Positions 15,609 through 24,220 of a stretch of DNA of 64,000 bases are shown piece by piece. Below the pieces are notes generated by a model. That model searched no databases and had not been told where the DNA came from. It worked only from the letters and a program-made list of their open reading frames with translations. The stretch is taken from NCBI GenBank assembly GCA_030681515.1, contig JAUXSE010000056.1:124001-188000 (forward strand), given 5' to 3'. A program made the position numbers and the translations under genes. How positions within the stretch are numbered: the first letter of the stretch is position 1; every line of letters starts with the position of its first letter. The stretch is from Geothrix sp. (GTDB lineage Bacteria; Acidobacteriota; Holophagae; Holophagales; Holophagaceae).

Positions 15609-16580
15609 TTAGGAGTCAAAAGCGATTAGACGACGGATTCGCCCAGGGTCGTTCGCTGCCAAGCCAACAATCATTCCAGCAATTGCAACCATTGCCACGA
15701 AAATGCTTCTCCCGGGCCCGTTCTTCTCAATCGGCAGATTCCCCGCATCCAGCACATTCAGGATGGGCATATCGTTCTTTTCTTCGAGCAGGGCCTGCTC
15801 GCGGGCGATGGCGAGGGTGGTGACGATCTGGGTGCGGAGCTTCAGCTCGCTATCCAGGCGCAGGCCCTTCAGGCGCACGGCGGGATCGGGGCTCATCAGG
15901 TAGTTGCGGTTCCCCTCCAGGTAGGCGCGGAAGGCGCCTTCCGCCTCGGCCATCTCCTCCCGGGCCTCGGCCAGGCGCTTGGCGGAAAAGGCGGCCTTGG
16001 CCCCGCCCCGGGTCTGGGCCTTGGACACCACGAACTCGTCCAGCAGCCGCACCAGGCGCTGGGCCACCTGCTGGCTGAGCTGGGGGCTTTCGGTTTCCAC
16101 GGCGACGGTGAGCAGCTTGGTCTTGAGGTCGCGGGTGATGCTGATGCGCTCGTTGAGGGCCTTCACGGCCCGGTCCAGGTTCTTCTTCCCCAGGTACTCG
16201 TAGAGGGTCTGCTGGCGGGCCTGCTCGGCGCCGAAGTACCAGGTGCGCACCTGGAAGGTGAAGCGGGTCTGCAGCAGGGCCTCGCGGAGGGAGCGGCTCT
16301 TGAGGATGTCCACATAGGCGGCGTCGGCGCTCTCCTGGCCGGGGATGCTCACGCCCACAGCCGCAGCGGCGGCGGCGGCGGCGCCCAGGCCCCCGCCGGA
16401 GCGGGCATCGGCGGGCAGGAGGCGGGCTTCGGACTTGTACTGGTTGGGCAGGGTGAGGGTCACCAGGGCCGTCAGCAGGCCCGCGGCCAGGCCCACCTGC
16501 ACGGGGCGGCGGAGGGCCGTCCAGCCGGCCTGGAACCGTTCGGCCAGGGCCGGGGACAGAAGGGTGTCGAGGCGGGTCAT
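15609..16580 (-). CDS. Chain-length determinant protein (Wzz family)
   Basis: 323 residues from ATG 16580 with AGGA upstream. An N-terminal membrane segment (VGLAAGLLTALVTLTL) is followed by the Wzz-type periplasmic start YKSEARLLPA. An Ala/Gly-rich loop, a long helical region (FSAKRLAEAREEMAEAEGAF), and a C-terminal membrane helix (SIFVAMVAIAGMIVGLA) complete the two-helix topology. No cytoplasmic kinase domain is attached. It would set the length of polymer made by the neighbouring Wzy-like protein. Confidence 0.88.
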   Translation of the reverse strand: MTRLDTLLSPALAERFQAGWTALRRPVQVGLAAGLLTALVTLTLPNQYKSEARLLPADARSGGGLGAAAAAAAAVGVSIPGQESADAAYVDILKSRSLREALLQTRFTFQVRTWYFGAEQARQQTLYEYLGKKNLDRAVKALNERISITRDLKTKLLTVAVETESPQLSQQVAQRLVRLLDEFVVSKAQTRGGAKAAFSAKRLAEAREEMAEAEGAFRAYLEGNRNYLMSPDPAVRLKGLRLDSELKLRTQIVTTLAIAREQALLEEKNDMPILNVLDAGNLPIEKNGPGRSIFVAMVAIAGMIVGLAANDPGRIRRLIAFDS

Positions 16581-16708
16581 GGGTGATCCTGGGCTTTCCG
16601 GGGGTGGACGGCCGCGGCCGCCCGCAAACCCGCCGCGAAGGCCCACTGGAGGGGCTTCTTCAGGCTGGCCTTGAGGTCCAGGGCTAGGGTTTCCGATGGC
16701 TGTGGCAT
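16577..16708 (-). CDS. Small ORF (43 codons) coupled to the wzz-like gene
   Basis: MPQPSETLALDLKASLKKPL opens a 43-residue frame whose stop overlaps the wzz-like ATG by four bases (ATGA). The overlap is the same coupling style as the rest of the locus. No family is recognised and the Shine-Dalgarno is weak. It may be a short leader protein or the remains of a longer polysaccharide gene. Confidence 0.35.
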   Translation of the reverse strand: MPQPSETLALDLKASLKKPLQWAFAAGLRAAAAVHPRKAQDHP

Positions 16709-16754
16709 GAGGGGACAGCCTACCAGATTCGGGCCTGCGGGCCCTGCTGAGGGC

Positions 16755-16955
16755 TCATGCGGATTCCGGGAGGGGGACCACCCGTTCGCGGGCGATCTCG
16801 GCGGAATAGGACAGGGCGGCCTGGATATCCTCGGGCTTGAGGCTGGGGTAGCTGGTGACGATGCCCGCAGCGGTCAAGCCCGCCGCGAGGTTATCGAGCA
16901 CGATGGCCACGGCCAAAGGTGGCCATGACGCGAAGATGTTGCTTAATTGCTCCAT
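16755..16955 (-). pseudogene. DUF433-type protein remnant
   Basis: The last 50 residues (VLDNLAAGLTAAGIVTSYPS then EDIQAALSYSAEIARERVVP) match the C-terminal half of DUF433 proteins, small antitoxin-like helix-turn-helix factors. The usual N-terminal part, with a GKPCIRGxRI-type motif, is absent. What precedes (FASWPPLAVAIVL) looks frameshifted or replaced. The frame can be read from an ATG at 16955. Its usual PIN-like partner gene is not present. It is divergent from the Fic gene, sharing its promoter region. Confidence 0.5.
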
Positions 16956-16981
16956 TGAATTTCCAATAATCAATGTTTCCG

Positions 16982-17010
16982 TGGAGCGATTACGCAATAG
17001 AATCGCTCCA
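16982..17010. promoter_or_regulatory. Perfect 10-bp inverted repeat before the Fic gene
   Basis: TGGAGCGATT (16982-16991) is mirrored by AATCGCTCCA (17001-17010) around a nine-base spacer, ending 15 bases before the Fic ATG. It is long and symmetric enough to be an operator. The Fic protein's own C-terminal winged-helix-like region could be the ligand; that is inference. Confidence 0.65.
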
Positions 17011-17025
17011 TGGAAGGGAATTGAC

Positions 17026-18201
17026 ATGGTTCAAACGACAGAAGGACGGACCTATATCTGGGAGCTGAAGGATTGGCCCAGGTTCACCTGGGATGCCGGT
17101 CGGCTGTCTGAAGCACTGGCCTCTGCCAGGCGATCCCAAGGCGAGCTCTTGGGGATGGTGAAAGCGATAGACCAGGTGGCCTCCAACGAGGCTGCCGTGG
17201 CCGCCATGGTCCAAGAGGTTGTGAGCAACAGCGCCATCGAGGGTGTGGCCCTCAACATGGAATCGGTCCGCGCCTCCATGCTGCTTCGGCTTGGGGTCGT
17301 GACAGGCCTGACCCAGGTAGCAGGGGTTCAGCACGTGGATCCCATTGTCGGCGTCCTGACTGAAGCAACACAGGGGTACCGTGACCCCCTGACCACTGAA
17401 CGGATCTTTGGGTGGCATCGAGCCCTATTTCCAAAGGGAATTCAGGAAGGGATTCGCGTGTTCCCGGCAGGGATCCTGCGCGGGGAGGGACCCATGGTGG
17501 TCGCCAGTCCTGGGCGGCACATCGGACTACCTCCCACGATCCATTTCGAGGCCCCTGGCCGGGAAGTGCTGGAGGGAGAGGTGGAGGCCTTCCTCGCCTG
17601 GTTCAACGCTCCGCCCGCGGGCCTCGATGGCTTGTTCCGAACTGCACTTGCCCACCTTTGGTTCATCACCGTCCATCCGCTGGCTGATGGAAACGGCCGT
17701 ATCGCCCGGACCATCACCGATCTGGCTCTGTCCCAGGATGAACAGTTACCCCTCAGGTACTACTCCTTGTCCGTTCAGATCATGCGGAACAAGCAGAACT
17801 ATTACGATGCCTTGGAGAATGCCCAACGAGGCGGGATGGACATCACAGACTGGCTGGCGTGGTTCCTTTCCCAGGTGTTGCAGGCAACCCGGCATGGTGT
17901 TCGGGAAGTGGCCATGGTGATGGCTCGGAGCCGATTCTGGGCCATGGCCCGGAAATTCAGCCTCAACCCCCGGCAGGAGATGGTTTTGAAGGCCATCCTC
18001 TCGCCGATGAGCCGGGAAGACGCTGTAAGCAATGCCTACTACTGCAAACTCGCCGACACCAACCGGACCACCGCATCGCGAGACCTGGCCGAGTTGGTGG
18101 GCATGGACCTTCTGCGTCCCTATGGGGCCGGTCGAAGCGCCTCCTACCGGGTTGACCTTGATCGGTTCACGCCGGACTGGGCTCAACTCAGCACCAGCTA
18201 A
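17026..18201 (+). CDS. Fic family protein (DUF4172-type N-terminus), putative AMP transferase
   Basis: 391 residues from ATG 17026, preceded by AAGGGAA. The N-terminus (YIWELKDWPRFTWDAGRLSE) is the DUF4172 domain found with Fic. The Fic core carries the catalytic motif HPLADGNGR at residues 217-225 with the invariant His. An inhibitory-helix-like motif NSAIEG lies at residues 68-73; the first position is Asn where Ser or Thr is usual. The C-terminal region (VSNAYYCKLADTNRTTASRD) resembles a winged helix-turn-helix. Fic enzymes transfer AMP from ATP to protein hydroxyls. No separate antitoxin gene is seen, consistent with an internal inhibitory helix. Confidence 0.9.
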   Translation: MVQTTEGRTYIWELKDWPRFTWDAGRLSEALASARRSQGELLGMVKAIDQVASNEAAVAAMVQEVVSNSAIEGVALNMESVRASMLLRLGVVTGLTQVAGVQHVDPIVGVLTEATQGYRDPLTTERIFGWHRALFPKGIQEGIRVFPAGILRGEGPMVVASPGRHIGLPPTIHFEAPGREVLEGEVEAFLAWFNAPPAGLDGLFRTALAHLWFITVHPLADGNGRIARTITDLALSQDEQLPLRYYSLSVQIMRNKQNYYDALENAQRGGMDITDWLAWFLSQVLQATRHGVREVAMVMARSRFWAMARKFSLNPRQEMVLKAILSPMSREDAVSNAYYCKLADTNRTTASRDLAELVGMDLLRPYGAGRSASYRVDLDRFTPDWAQLSTS

Positions 18202-18229
18202 CAGACGAACGCACCAGAAGATTCGATGC

Positions 18230-18476
18230 GCGACACCGGAGGGATGGACCGTGGTGTCCACCGTGGGGTTCACGGCCAGCTGGCTGCCGCTGGTGACGGG
18301 GGATTTGGCGGCGATGAAGCTGGTGATGACGGGGGCCGGTGGGGGGGGGGTGGCGGGGTGGACCCACCCCCACCCCCGCCGCCGCAGGCGAACTGAAGCA
18401 CTGTCCCCAGGGCCGCGAGCGCGAAGACCCGGAAGGCTTCACGGAAGGTGGCGCGACGAACGGGGTTCTAGGACAT
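18230..18476 (-). pseudogene. Broken Ig-like lipoprotein gene
   Basis: From ATG 18476 the frame reads Met-Ser-stop, then continues NPVRRATFREAFRVFALAAL and LQFACGG, a clear export signal with a lipobox-like cysteine. A Gly/Ser and Pro linker follows. After a run of ten G's (18341-18350, plus strand) the homology switches frame to APVITSFIAAKSPVTSGSQL, the start of a bacterial Ig-like domain. Adding one G (or removing two) would restore the frame. The domain breaks off near 18230 at the 3' border of the Fic gene. Three lesions are therefore visible: the amber codon 3, the homopolymer frameshift and the 3' truncation. Confidence 0.7.
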
Positions 18477-18532
18477 GGGTTACTCCCTGGAATCTGGGCG
18501 AGGCCCGGGCATGGCGTCTTCAGGTAAATCTC

Positions 18533-18565
18533 ATAAAAAAAGGGGGAGGGATCGCTCCCTCCCCC
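18533..18565 (-). terminator. Intrinsic terminator of the multicopper oxidase gene
   Basis: 10-bp perfect stem (GGGGGAGGGA 18542-18551 with 18556-18565) and loop TCGC. On the minus strand it is followed by seven T's (18541-18534). It lies 75 bases past the oxidase stop. Confidence 0.88.
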
Positions 18566-18640
18566 CATTAAATGGTCTTTCGTCGGATGGCGGGCAGGAC
18601 CTGGATCCCCCGGGCGGATCGCTCCGCCCGGGGGGCCGTG

Positions 18641-21600
18641 TCACAGTCCGTTGAACCGCAATCCGCTCACATTGGTCACCAGGTTGGCGTAGCTGAAGGA
18701 AGCCGGTGTCCAGGTGGCGTAGACGCCCGAGGCACTGAGGGATCCCGTCCAGCCCGTGGGCACCCGGAAGGTGAAGTTCCCATTGGCATCCGTCAGAACG
18801 CTTCCACCCGTGCTGAGGGTGATGGTCACGCCCGGGATGCTAGTGCCGTTGCCATTGACCTGGGCCCGGGCGCGGCCCGAGATGGTCTGGACGGTGATGA
18901 AGTCCTGGATCATGGCGCTGGCCAGAGGCACGGCGACGGTGACGTTCGTGGGGTTGAACAGGAACCCGGCCCGGGTGGGCGTGATGGTGCCCGTCCAGCC
19001 GGCCCGGACATAGAGGTTATAGGCGCCGGTGGCATCGGTGAGGATTGCGCCTCCTCCGTTGTTGAGGGCCACGCGGACACCGGCCAGACCCGCACCGTTG
19101 GTGGTGATGGTGCCGGAGAGCAGGAAGGTCTGGCCCGCGGTGAAGTTCTGGCCCGCGGGGCTGGCAGTCACATTGGTCAGGTTGCGGGCCGCGGGCGAGA
19201 ACACCCAGCCCACGAGCGCGGGCGTGAGCGAACCGCTCCAGCCGGAGGGCACGTAGTGGGTGTAGAGGCCGCTGGCATCCGAGACCGCAGTCCCGCCACC
19301 GTTGGAGAAGGTGACGGTCACACCCGCCAGGGGCAGGGGCGGCACGGCGTTGGTGTTGATGGCGCCGTAGACACGAACGGCGATGACGGCGGTGTAGTTC
19401 TGCGCGGCCTGGTTGGTGGTGATGGCCGCGTAGCTCGTGGAGAACGGGGTGATGAAGTAGCCGGGCCTGCTGGGCGTGACTGTGCCGGTGTAGGGCACAG
19501 GTACGGACAGGCTGTAGTTGCCGGAGGCGTCGGTGAGCACACTCTGACCGGTGCTGAAGGTCAGCGTGACGCCAGAGAGTCCGATGGCATTGAGGGTGAC
19601 CTGACCCGAGATCGTGGCGGCCTGGGTCGCGGCGAAGTTCTGGGCGGTCTGGTCAACCGAGACTGCCGCGTAGGCGCGGGAGGCCGGAATGAAGGTGAAG
19701 CCGGCCAGCGAGGCGGTGATGCTGCCGGTCCAGGGATTGGACAGAGCCGCGATGCTGTAGTTGCCACTGGCATCCGTGACGGTGGTCTGACCCGTGCTGG
19801 CGGTCAGGGTGACGCCGGCGAGGCCGGTGGCGCCCTGGGTGACGGTTCCGGAGAAAGTCAGCGCAGGCAGGCTGGCCACGAAATCCTGGCCCACCTGATT
19901 GAGGGTCAGGGTGGTGTAGGTGCGGGTGCCAGGCGCGAAGACATAACCCGCCAGGGTCGGCGTGATGGTGCCGGACCAGTTGGTGGGCACGGCGGCGGTG
20001 TAGGTGCCTGTGGCATCCGAAATGAAGGTTCCGCCACCGTTGCTGAAGGTGAGGGTGACGCCGGGCAGGTACTGGCGGGGCACGGAGTCAATGTAGGTCC
20101 GGCCCGAGATGACTGGCGTGTTGATGATGCTGTAGCTGATGGTCGTGGTCGCGTCGGGAACCGCAGCGGCCGGGAGGGTGGTGACGACGTCTGCCGTGAC
20201 AGCGTAGGTGCCGCCCGCGAGGGACATGGACGCGGGCAGGGTGAACTTCGCGTTCGTGCTGTAGGCCTGGAGGACGATGCCGTCCACGGAGAACTGGTAC
20301 TGGTAGCTGGTGGAGCCGATGCCCGTCGCCGTGAAGATGATGGTCTTGGTGGAGGGCTGCGGGCTGGGCAGGTTGGGCAGAAGCTGGACGCCGGTGGCGG
20401 GGCCAGGGGTGATGGTATAGGGGATGGTGGCGCTGACGATGGCGCTGGCAGCGCTGGTGCGCGCGTCCACGGTGACGGTGTAGACACCGACGGCCTGGGT
20501 GGCGGGCATCAGATAGGTGGCCGCGGTGCTGAAATCCTGCACCAGGGTGCCGTTGACGGTGAAGCGGTACTGGAAGGTGGCGGGGCCGGTGGCCGAGCCC
20601 AGGGCGGTGAAGGTGACGGCGGTGCCCTTGGTGACCGAGGTCAGCGGCAGGGCATCGAGGGTCACACCGGTGGGTGCGGTGACGGCACCGGGCACCACGG
20701 TCACGGGGCCGGCGGCGAGCGCCGAGTCACCCTTCTGGTTGTAGGCGATGACGCGGTAGTCGTAGCTGGTGCCAGACACCGTGGTGAAATCGGTGAAGTT
20801 GTTCTGGTCAGGAACGGTGGCGCCGAGCTTGGTGAAGACGGCTTCACCGTTGGGGCCGGGATTGCGCTCGACGCGGAAGCCGGTTTCATTGATGGAGCCA
20901 TCGGTCCAGGCCAGGTCCACACGGGTGGGCCCGTTGACGGTGGCGGCCAGGGCCGAGGCTTCCGTGGGCACGATGGTGGCCACGTTCAGGACCACGGGGC
21001 GCATGAAGTCATTTTCTTCGTGGCCCAGGATGTGGCAGTGCCACACGTATTCCCAGCCGTAGTCGGTGACGGCGTTGGGCACCATGAGCGGGTTCCCGAA
21101 GTCACCCATGTTCGGGCGGATGACCAGGTCGGTGATCTGGATCAGGGCGTTGGTGTCCTTGGTGGGATCTATGACGCGCTGGCTGTTGGGGAGAACGAAG
21201 GGGAGCTGGGGCGAGATGGGCCGGAGGGCGACGACGATGTCCTCCAGGGGGTTCATCTTGACGGTTTCCTTCCAACCGAGTTCATTGGCCTCGGGGAAGC
21301 GCACGGCGCCATCCCAGCCCACGCGGTTGACGATCTGGACATCAAAGAGGTGGAAGTGGACGGGGTGGGTATCCACGCCGTTGTGGGTGATCTTCCAGAG
21401 CTGGGTGGTGCCATCGGTCAGGACTTCCGTGGCGGGTTCGGCGTAGCCGATGGGGATGGTGGTCTGGTTGTTGAAGTTGGTGAACGGCAGCTCGATGGCG
21501 AGGGTGCTGTTCATGCGGCCGTAGTTGGTTTCGAAAAGCTCATGGATGGCCTTGGCCTGCAGCGGCATGACCGTGGGCACGCCGTTCTCGGTCTTGACGT

Positions 21601-23854
21601 AGCTCAGTTCGTTGCCTTCGATGGTGGCGTAGGTATCGGTCGCCACGGTGGTGTTCATGGCCGAGTTGTAGAAGGTCTGCGGCACGATGGGAATGTGCTG
21701 GGTGGCCGCGAAGGCGCCATGGGACGTCGAGGTGGACGTGAAAGCCGCGTTCAGGGCTACGAGGTCGAAGGGGGCCGCGGGGGTGCCCACGATCTCGACC
21801 TGCATGAGGGTGCGGGTGTTGGGGCCGTAGCCTTCCAGGGTGCTCGGCGCGCCGCCGGTGGCGGTCTGGTCTGGGGCACCGGTGAAGTAGTCGAAGCGGA
21901 TGTCGAAGGCCGGGATGGGCGCCAGCATGTCGCTGTAGAGGATGAGCTTGGAACCACTGGGGACGGAGGAGAAGTCCACGATGACATCGGCCCGCTCGGC
22001 GGCCATCAGGAAGAGGCCGTGGTTGAGGACGCTCAGCACGACGATGTCGCGGCGGTTCATGTTGTAGGTGGTGGCCTGGGAGGGGATCACCACGGGGGCG
22101 GGCAGGAAGCCGCTTTCGTTGCCGATCTGGATGATGTCGGGTCCCTTGGTGCGGAAGTCCACCACGCCGCCATCGCGGCCATCGGTGGGCCAGAGGGGGA
22201 CGCCGTTCTCATCCAGGGGCCCCTGGATGGCTTCGGCCGGGGTGGCCGGGATCATCTTGACTTCGGTGGGATGCAGCGGATCGGCGTAGTAGAAACCCAT
22301 GCCAAAGGGCCGGTCGTTGGACGCATTCAGGATGCGGAAACGGTAGGCCTTGGGTTCGAGGGTCAGCTTGGGATAGGCCGTGCCGTTGATCACGGGGGTG
22401 TCGAGGAAGGACTCGATCACCAGGGAGGGGTTGGGGGTGCCGGGGTAGTCAGGATCGCCAGGGTTCGCACCGGGCTTGGGGCCGTGGGCGGTGGGGATGC
22501 TGTTGGGGGCGGTATCGGACACGGGCAGCGGGGGCCAGAACCACGGGCCGTAGTCCCACCGTCCCATGGCGTTGGCGCCGGAGGGATCGCCGGGATTCTG
22601 GTTGGGCATGTAGACATGGGGGTACCACAGATCGCCGTAGCCGCCCCAGTTATTGATGTCCCAGGTGGGATCCCCGGCCGCCAGGTCGCTGGGGCCAGGA
22701 ATGAAGGTCTTGTCCTGGATGATGAGGGGGATGCCGTAGTTGTAGACGCCCCCGCCGTTGTTGGGCAGGATGCCGTCCGTGATGAGCTTTCTCTCCACGG
22801 GATCCACGAGCAGGTACCCGGCAGCCTCGCCCGCGTAGACGTTCAGGCGCGTGAGGCCAAAGGTATGGTCGTGGTAGAACATGAGCCGGCTGCTCTGCTG
22901 GTTCGTGTAGAAGTAGGTGGCGATGCCATCATCCGCCGTGGGATTGGGGAACAGGTTCCCGGGGCCCACCATGTCCGGCACGTTGGCGAAGGAAGCGCCC
23001 TTCTTGTTGGGGGTGGGATCGCCCGCGGGGGTGATCCACTGGTGCGGGGTGCCGTCACTGATCCAGGGGTTGAGACCGCCGTGGAGGTGCAGTTCGGCGC
23101 GGTTCTGGGTGAAGGTGGAGCCGCCCGGCCCGGTGCCGGAGCCCATGAGGCTGGTGTCCACGGGCAGCAGGAGGTTGCCGGCGGCGCCGGTGGGGAGCTG
23201 GTTGCGGAAGGTGACGCGCACGGGCCGATCCCGCTCGGCGATGATGAGGGGCCCGAGGTAGTGGGCCCGGCCGTCCCCCTGGTTGTCCTTGTAGCCCCGG
23301 AGGCGGGTGGCAGGCAGGTCCGAGTGCAGCTGCTGGGTGTAATCCACCAGGCTGATGTCGTAGTAGTCGGAACCCGGGAAGAGGGTGGTATTGGGCACGG
23401 CCACGGGGATGAAGTTGCCAAGGTTGTTGGCATTCGCCGCGCCCAGGCCGGGGAGCGTATCCACGAACTTGCGGATGAGGGGCGTGTTCGTCCAGTTCGG
23501 GATGACGCCACCCATGTAGTCAGGGGTGCCCAGGGGATCCATGATCCCGGGAGGGGCGGCGATTCCGGGGGTGGGTACGAAAGCCTTGGCGGACAGGGGC
23601 TTGCCCTTGGCCGCGGCCATGGCGGCCTTGGCGGCTTCGCGCCTGGGCCTGGCGCGCTCGGCAGCGGCCAGGCGGGCCTGGGCCAGGGCGCGACGCCGGA
23701 TGGCCCGCTCGACGATGGCGGCCTGATCGGCATGGGCGGTGGGGCCGATGGTTTTCGGCGTCGGTTCCTGCCCTGCGGGCCGTTCGGCGTAGAGGCCGAT
23801 TCCCACCAGCAAGGCCGCGGCGAGCGCCAGCAGACGGGTTAAGGGCTTCAACAT
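18641..23854 (-). CDS. Large exported multicopper oxidase with fibronectin III and carboxypeptidase-regulatory-like repeats (OmpB-like)
   Basis: 1737 residues from ATG 23854 (GAGGTG upstream). A signal peptide (LLALAAALLVGIGLYA) is followed by a basic Ala/Arg-rich stretch. All four copper-binding motifs are present: HLHGG near 253, FYHDHTFG near 328, HPVHFHLF near 835 and WHCHILGHEENDFM near 938, the last with type 1 ligands. The 500-residue gap between the second and third motifs makes the oxidase core much longer than laccases or CueO and resembles Geobacter OmpB. A fibronectin III domain follows (about 960-1060), then Ig-like regions. From about 1248 to the end come six repeats of the ISGxVxxNxxGLAGVTLTxSxG type. 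It probably oxidises a metal or organic donor at or outside the outer membrane. Last gene of the SCO locus. Confidence 0.93.
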   Translation of the reverse strand: MLKPLTRLLALAAALLVGIGLYAERPAGQEPTPKTIGPTAHADQAAIVERAIRRRALAQARLAAAERARPRREAAKAAMAAAKGKPLSAKAFVPTPGIAAPPGIMDPLGTPDYMGGVIPNWTNTPLIRKFVDTLPGLGAANANNLGNFIPVAVPNTTLFPGSDYYDISLVDYTQQLHSDLPATRLRGYKDNQGDGRAHYLGPLIIAERDRPVRVTFRNQLPTGAAGNLLLPVDTSLMGSGTGPGGSTFTQNRAELHLHGGLNPWISDGTPHQWITPAGDPTPNKKGASFANVPDMVGPGNLFPNPTADDGIATYFYTNQQSSRLMFYHDHTFGLTRLNVYAGEAAGYLLVDPVERKLITDGILPNNGGGVYNYGIPLIIQDKTFIPGPSDLAAGDPTWDINNWGGYGDLWYPHVYMPNQNPGDPSGANAMGRWDYGPWFWPPLPVSDTAPNSIPTAHGPKPGANPGDPDYPGTPNPSLVIESFLDTPVINGTAYPKLTLEPKAYRFRILNASNDRPFGMGFYYADPLHPTEVKMIPATPAEAIQGPLDENGVPLWPTDGRDGGVVDFRTKGPDIIQIGNESGFLPAPVVIPSQATTYNMNRRDIVVLSVLNHGLFLMAAERADVIVDFSSVPSGSKLILYSDMLAPIPAFDIRFDYFTGAPDQTATGGAPSTLEGYGPNTRTLMQVEIVGTPAAPFDLVALNAAFTSTSTSHGAFAATQHIPIVPQTFYNSAMNTTVATDTYATIEGNELSYVKTENGVPTVMPLQAKAIHELFETNYGRMNSTLAIELPFTNFNNQTTIPIGYAEPATEVLTDGTTQLWKITHNGVDTHPVHFHLFDVQIVNRVGWDGAVRFPEANELGWKETVKMNPLEDIVVALRPISPQLPFVLPNSQRVIDPTKDTNALIQITDLVIRPNMGDFGNPLMVPNAVTDYGWEYVWHCHILGHEENDFMRPVVLNVATIVPTEASALAATVNGPTRVDLAWTDGSINETGFRVERNPGPNGEAVFTKLGATVPDQNNFTDFTTVSGTSYDYRVIAYNQKGDSALAAGPVTVVPGAVTAPTGVTLDALPLTSVTKGTAVTFTALGSATGPATFQYRFTVNGTLVQDFSTAATYLMPATQAVGVYTVTVDARTSAASAIVSATIPYTITPGPATGVQLLPNLPSPQPSTKTIIFTATGIGSTSYQYQFSVDGIVLQAYSTNAKFTLPASMSLAGGTYAVTADVVTTLPAAAVPDATTTISYSIINTPVISGRTYIDSVPRQYLPGVTLTFSNGGGTFISDATGTYTAAVPTNWSGTITPTLAGYVFAPGTRTYTTLTLNQVGQDFVASLPALTFSGTVTQGATGLAGVTLTASTGQTTVTDASGNYSIAALSNPWTGSITASLAGFTFIPASRAYAAVSVDQTAQNFAATQAATISGQVTLNAIGLSGVTLTFSTGQSVLTDASGNYSLSVPVPYTGTVTPSRPGYFITPFSTSYAAITTNQAAQNYTAVIAVRVYGAINTNAVPPLPLAGVTVTFSNGGGTAVSDASGLYTHYVPSGWSGSLTPALVGWVFSPAARNLTNVTASPAGQNFTAGQTFLLSGTITTNGAGLAGVRVALNNGGGAILTDATGAYNLYVRAGWTGTITPTRAGFLFNPTNVTVAVPLASAMIQDFITVQTISGRARAQVNGNGTSIPGVTITLSTGGSVLTDANGNFTFRVPTGWTGSLSASGVYATWTPASFSYANLVTNVSGLRFNGL

Positions 23855-24220
23855 GGGGCACCTCACTGTGGAAAACTTCGGATGGGGTATCAATGGCCGG
23901 GGGATGGGAAGGCGAGAGACCCGTGGGATCCACGTGATCCCGGGCCTTGACTGCGACAATTTGTCCTAATTCCCCCAAGAGTCCTCTGATCCGGGGACTC
24001 GGGGTATGGGGAGTTCCCCCCATTGGATGGGTGGGAAGGCAGTAATTTTGCCGTCGTGCCTACCGGCCTGCCTCACCGCGGGGCGCGAATCCGCCCCGCG
24101 GGCGGCGGGAAGCCCCCGGATAGACCCGGGCCACCCGGGGCCGCCCCCTGCGCCTTTGGGGGCGGCGGACGGTTCAGCGCGCTGGGGCTGGTCTTCGTGG
24201 TCCCTGGGGCGGTGCCTGGA
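23855..24220. other. Intergenic region between oxidase and kelch genes with hairpins and an 11-bp palindrome
   Basis: No gene is seen. Two GC-rich hairpins follow the kelch gene on the minus strand: 24140-24148 with 24158-24166 (9 bp) and 24076-24085 with 24092-24101 (10 bp). Neither has a T run, so they may attenuate rather than end transcription. GACAATTTGTC (23955-23965) is a perfect odd palindrome about 100 bases before the oxidase start and a candidate operator. No clear -35/-10 pair was found. Confidence 0.5.

Noticed and set aside
18572-23842. 1756-codon open frame on the plus strand antisense to the multicopper oxidase
   Set aside because: It is a shadow of the oxidase gene caused by high GC and repetitive codons. 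Composition is Gly/Val/Asp-heavy without domains, while the minus strand carries all copper motifs.
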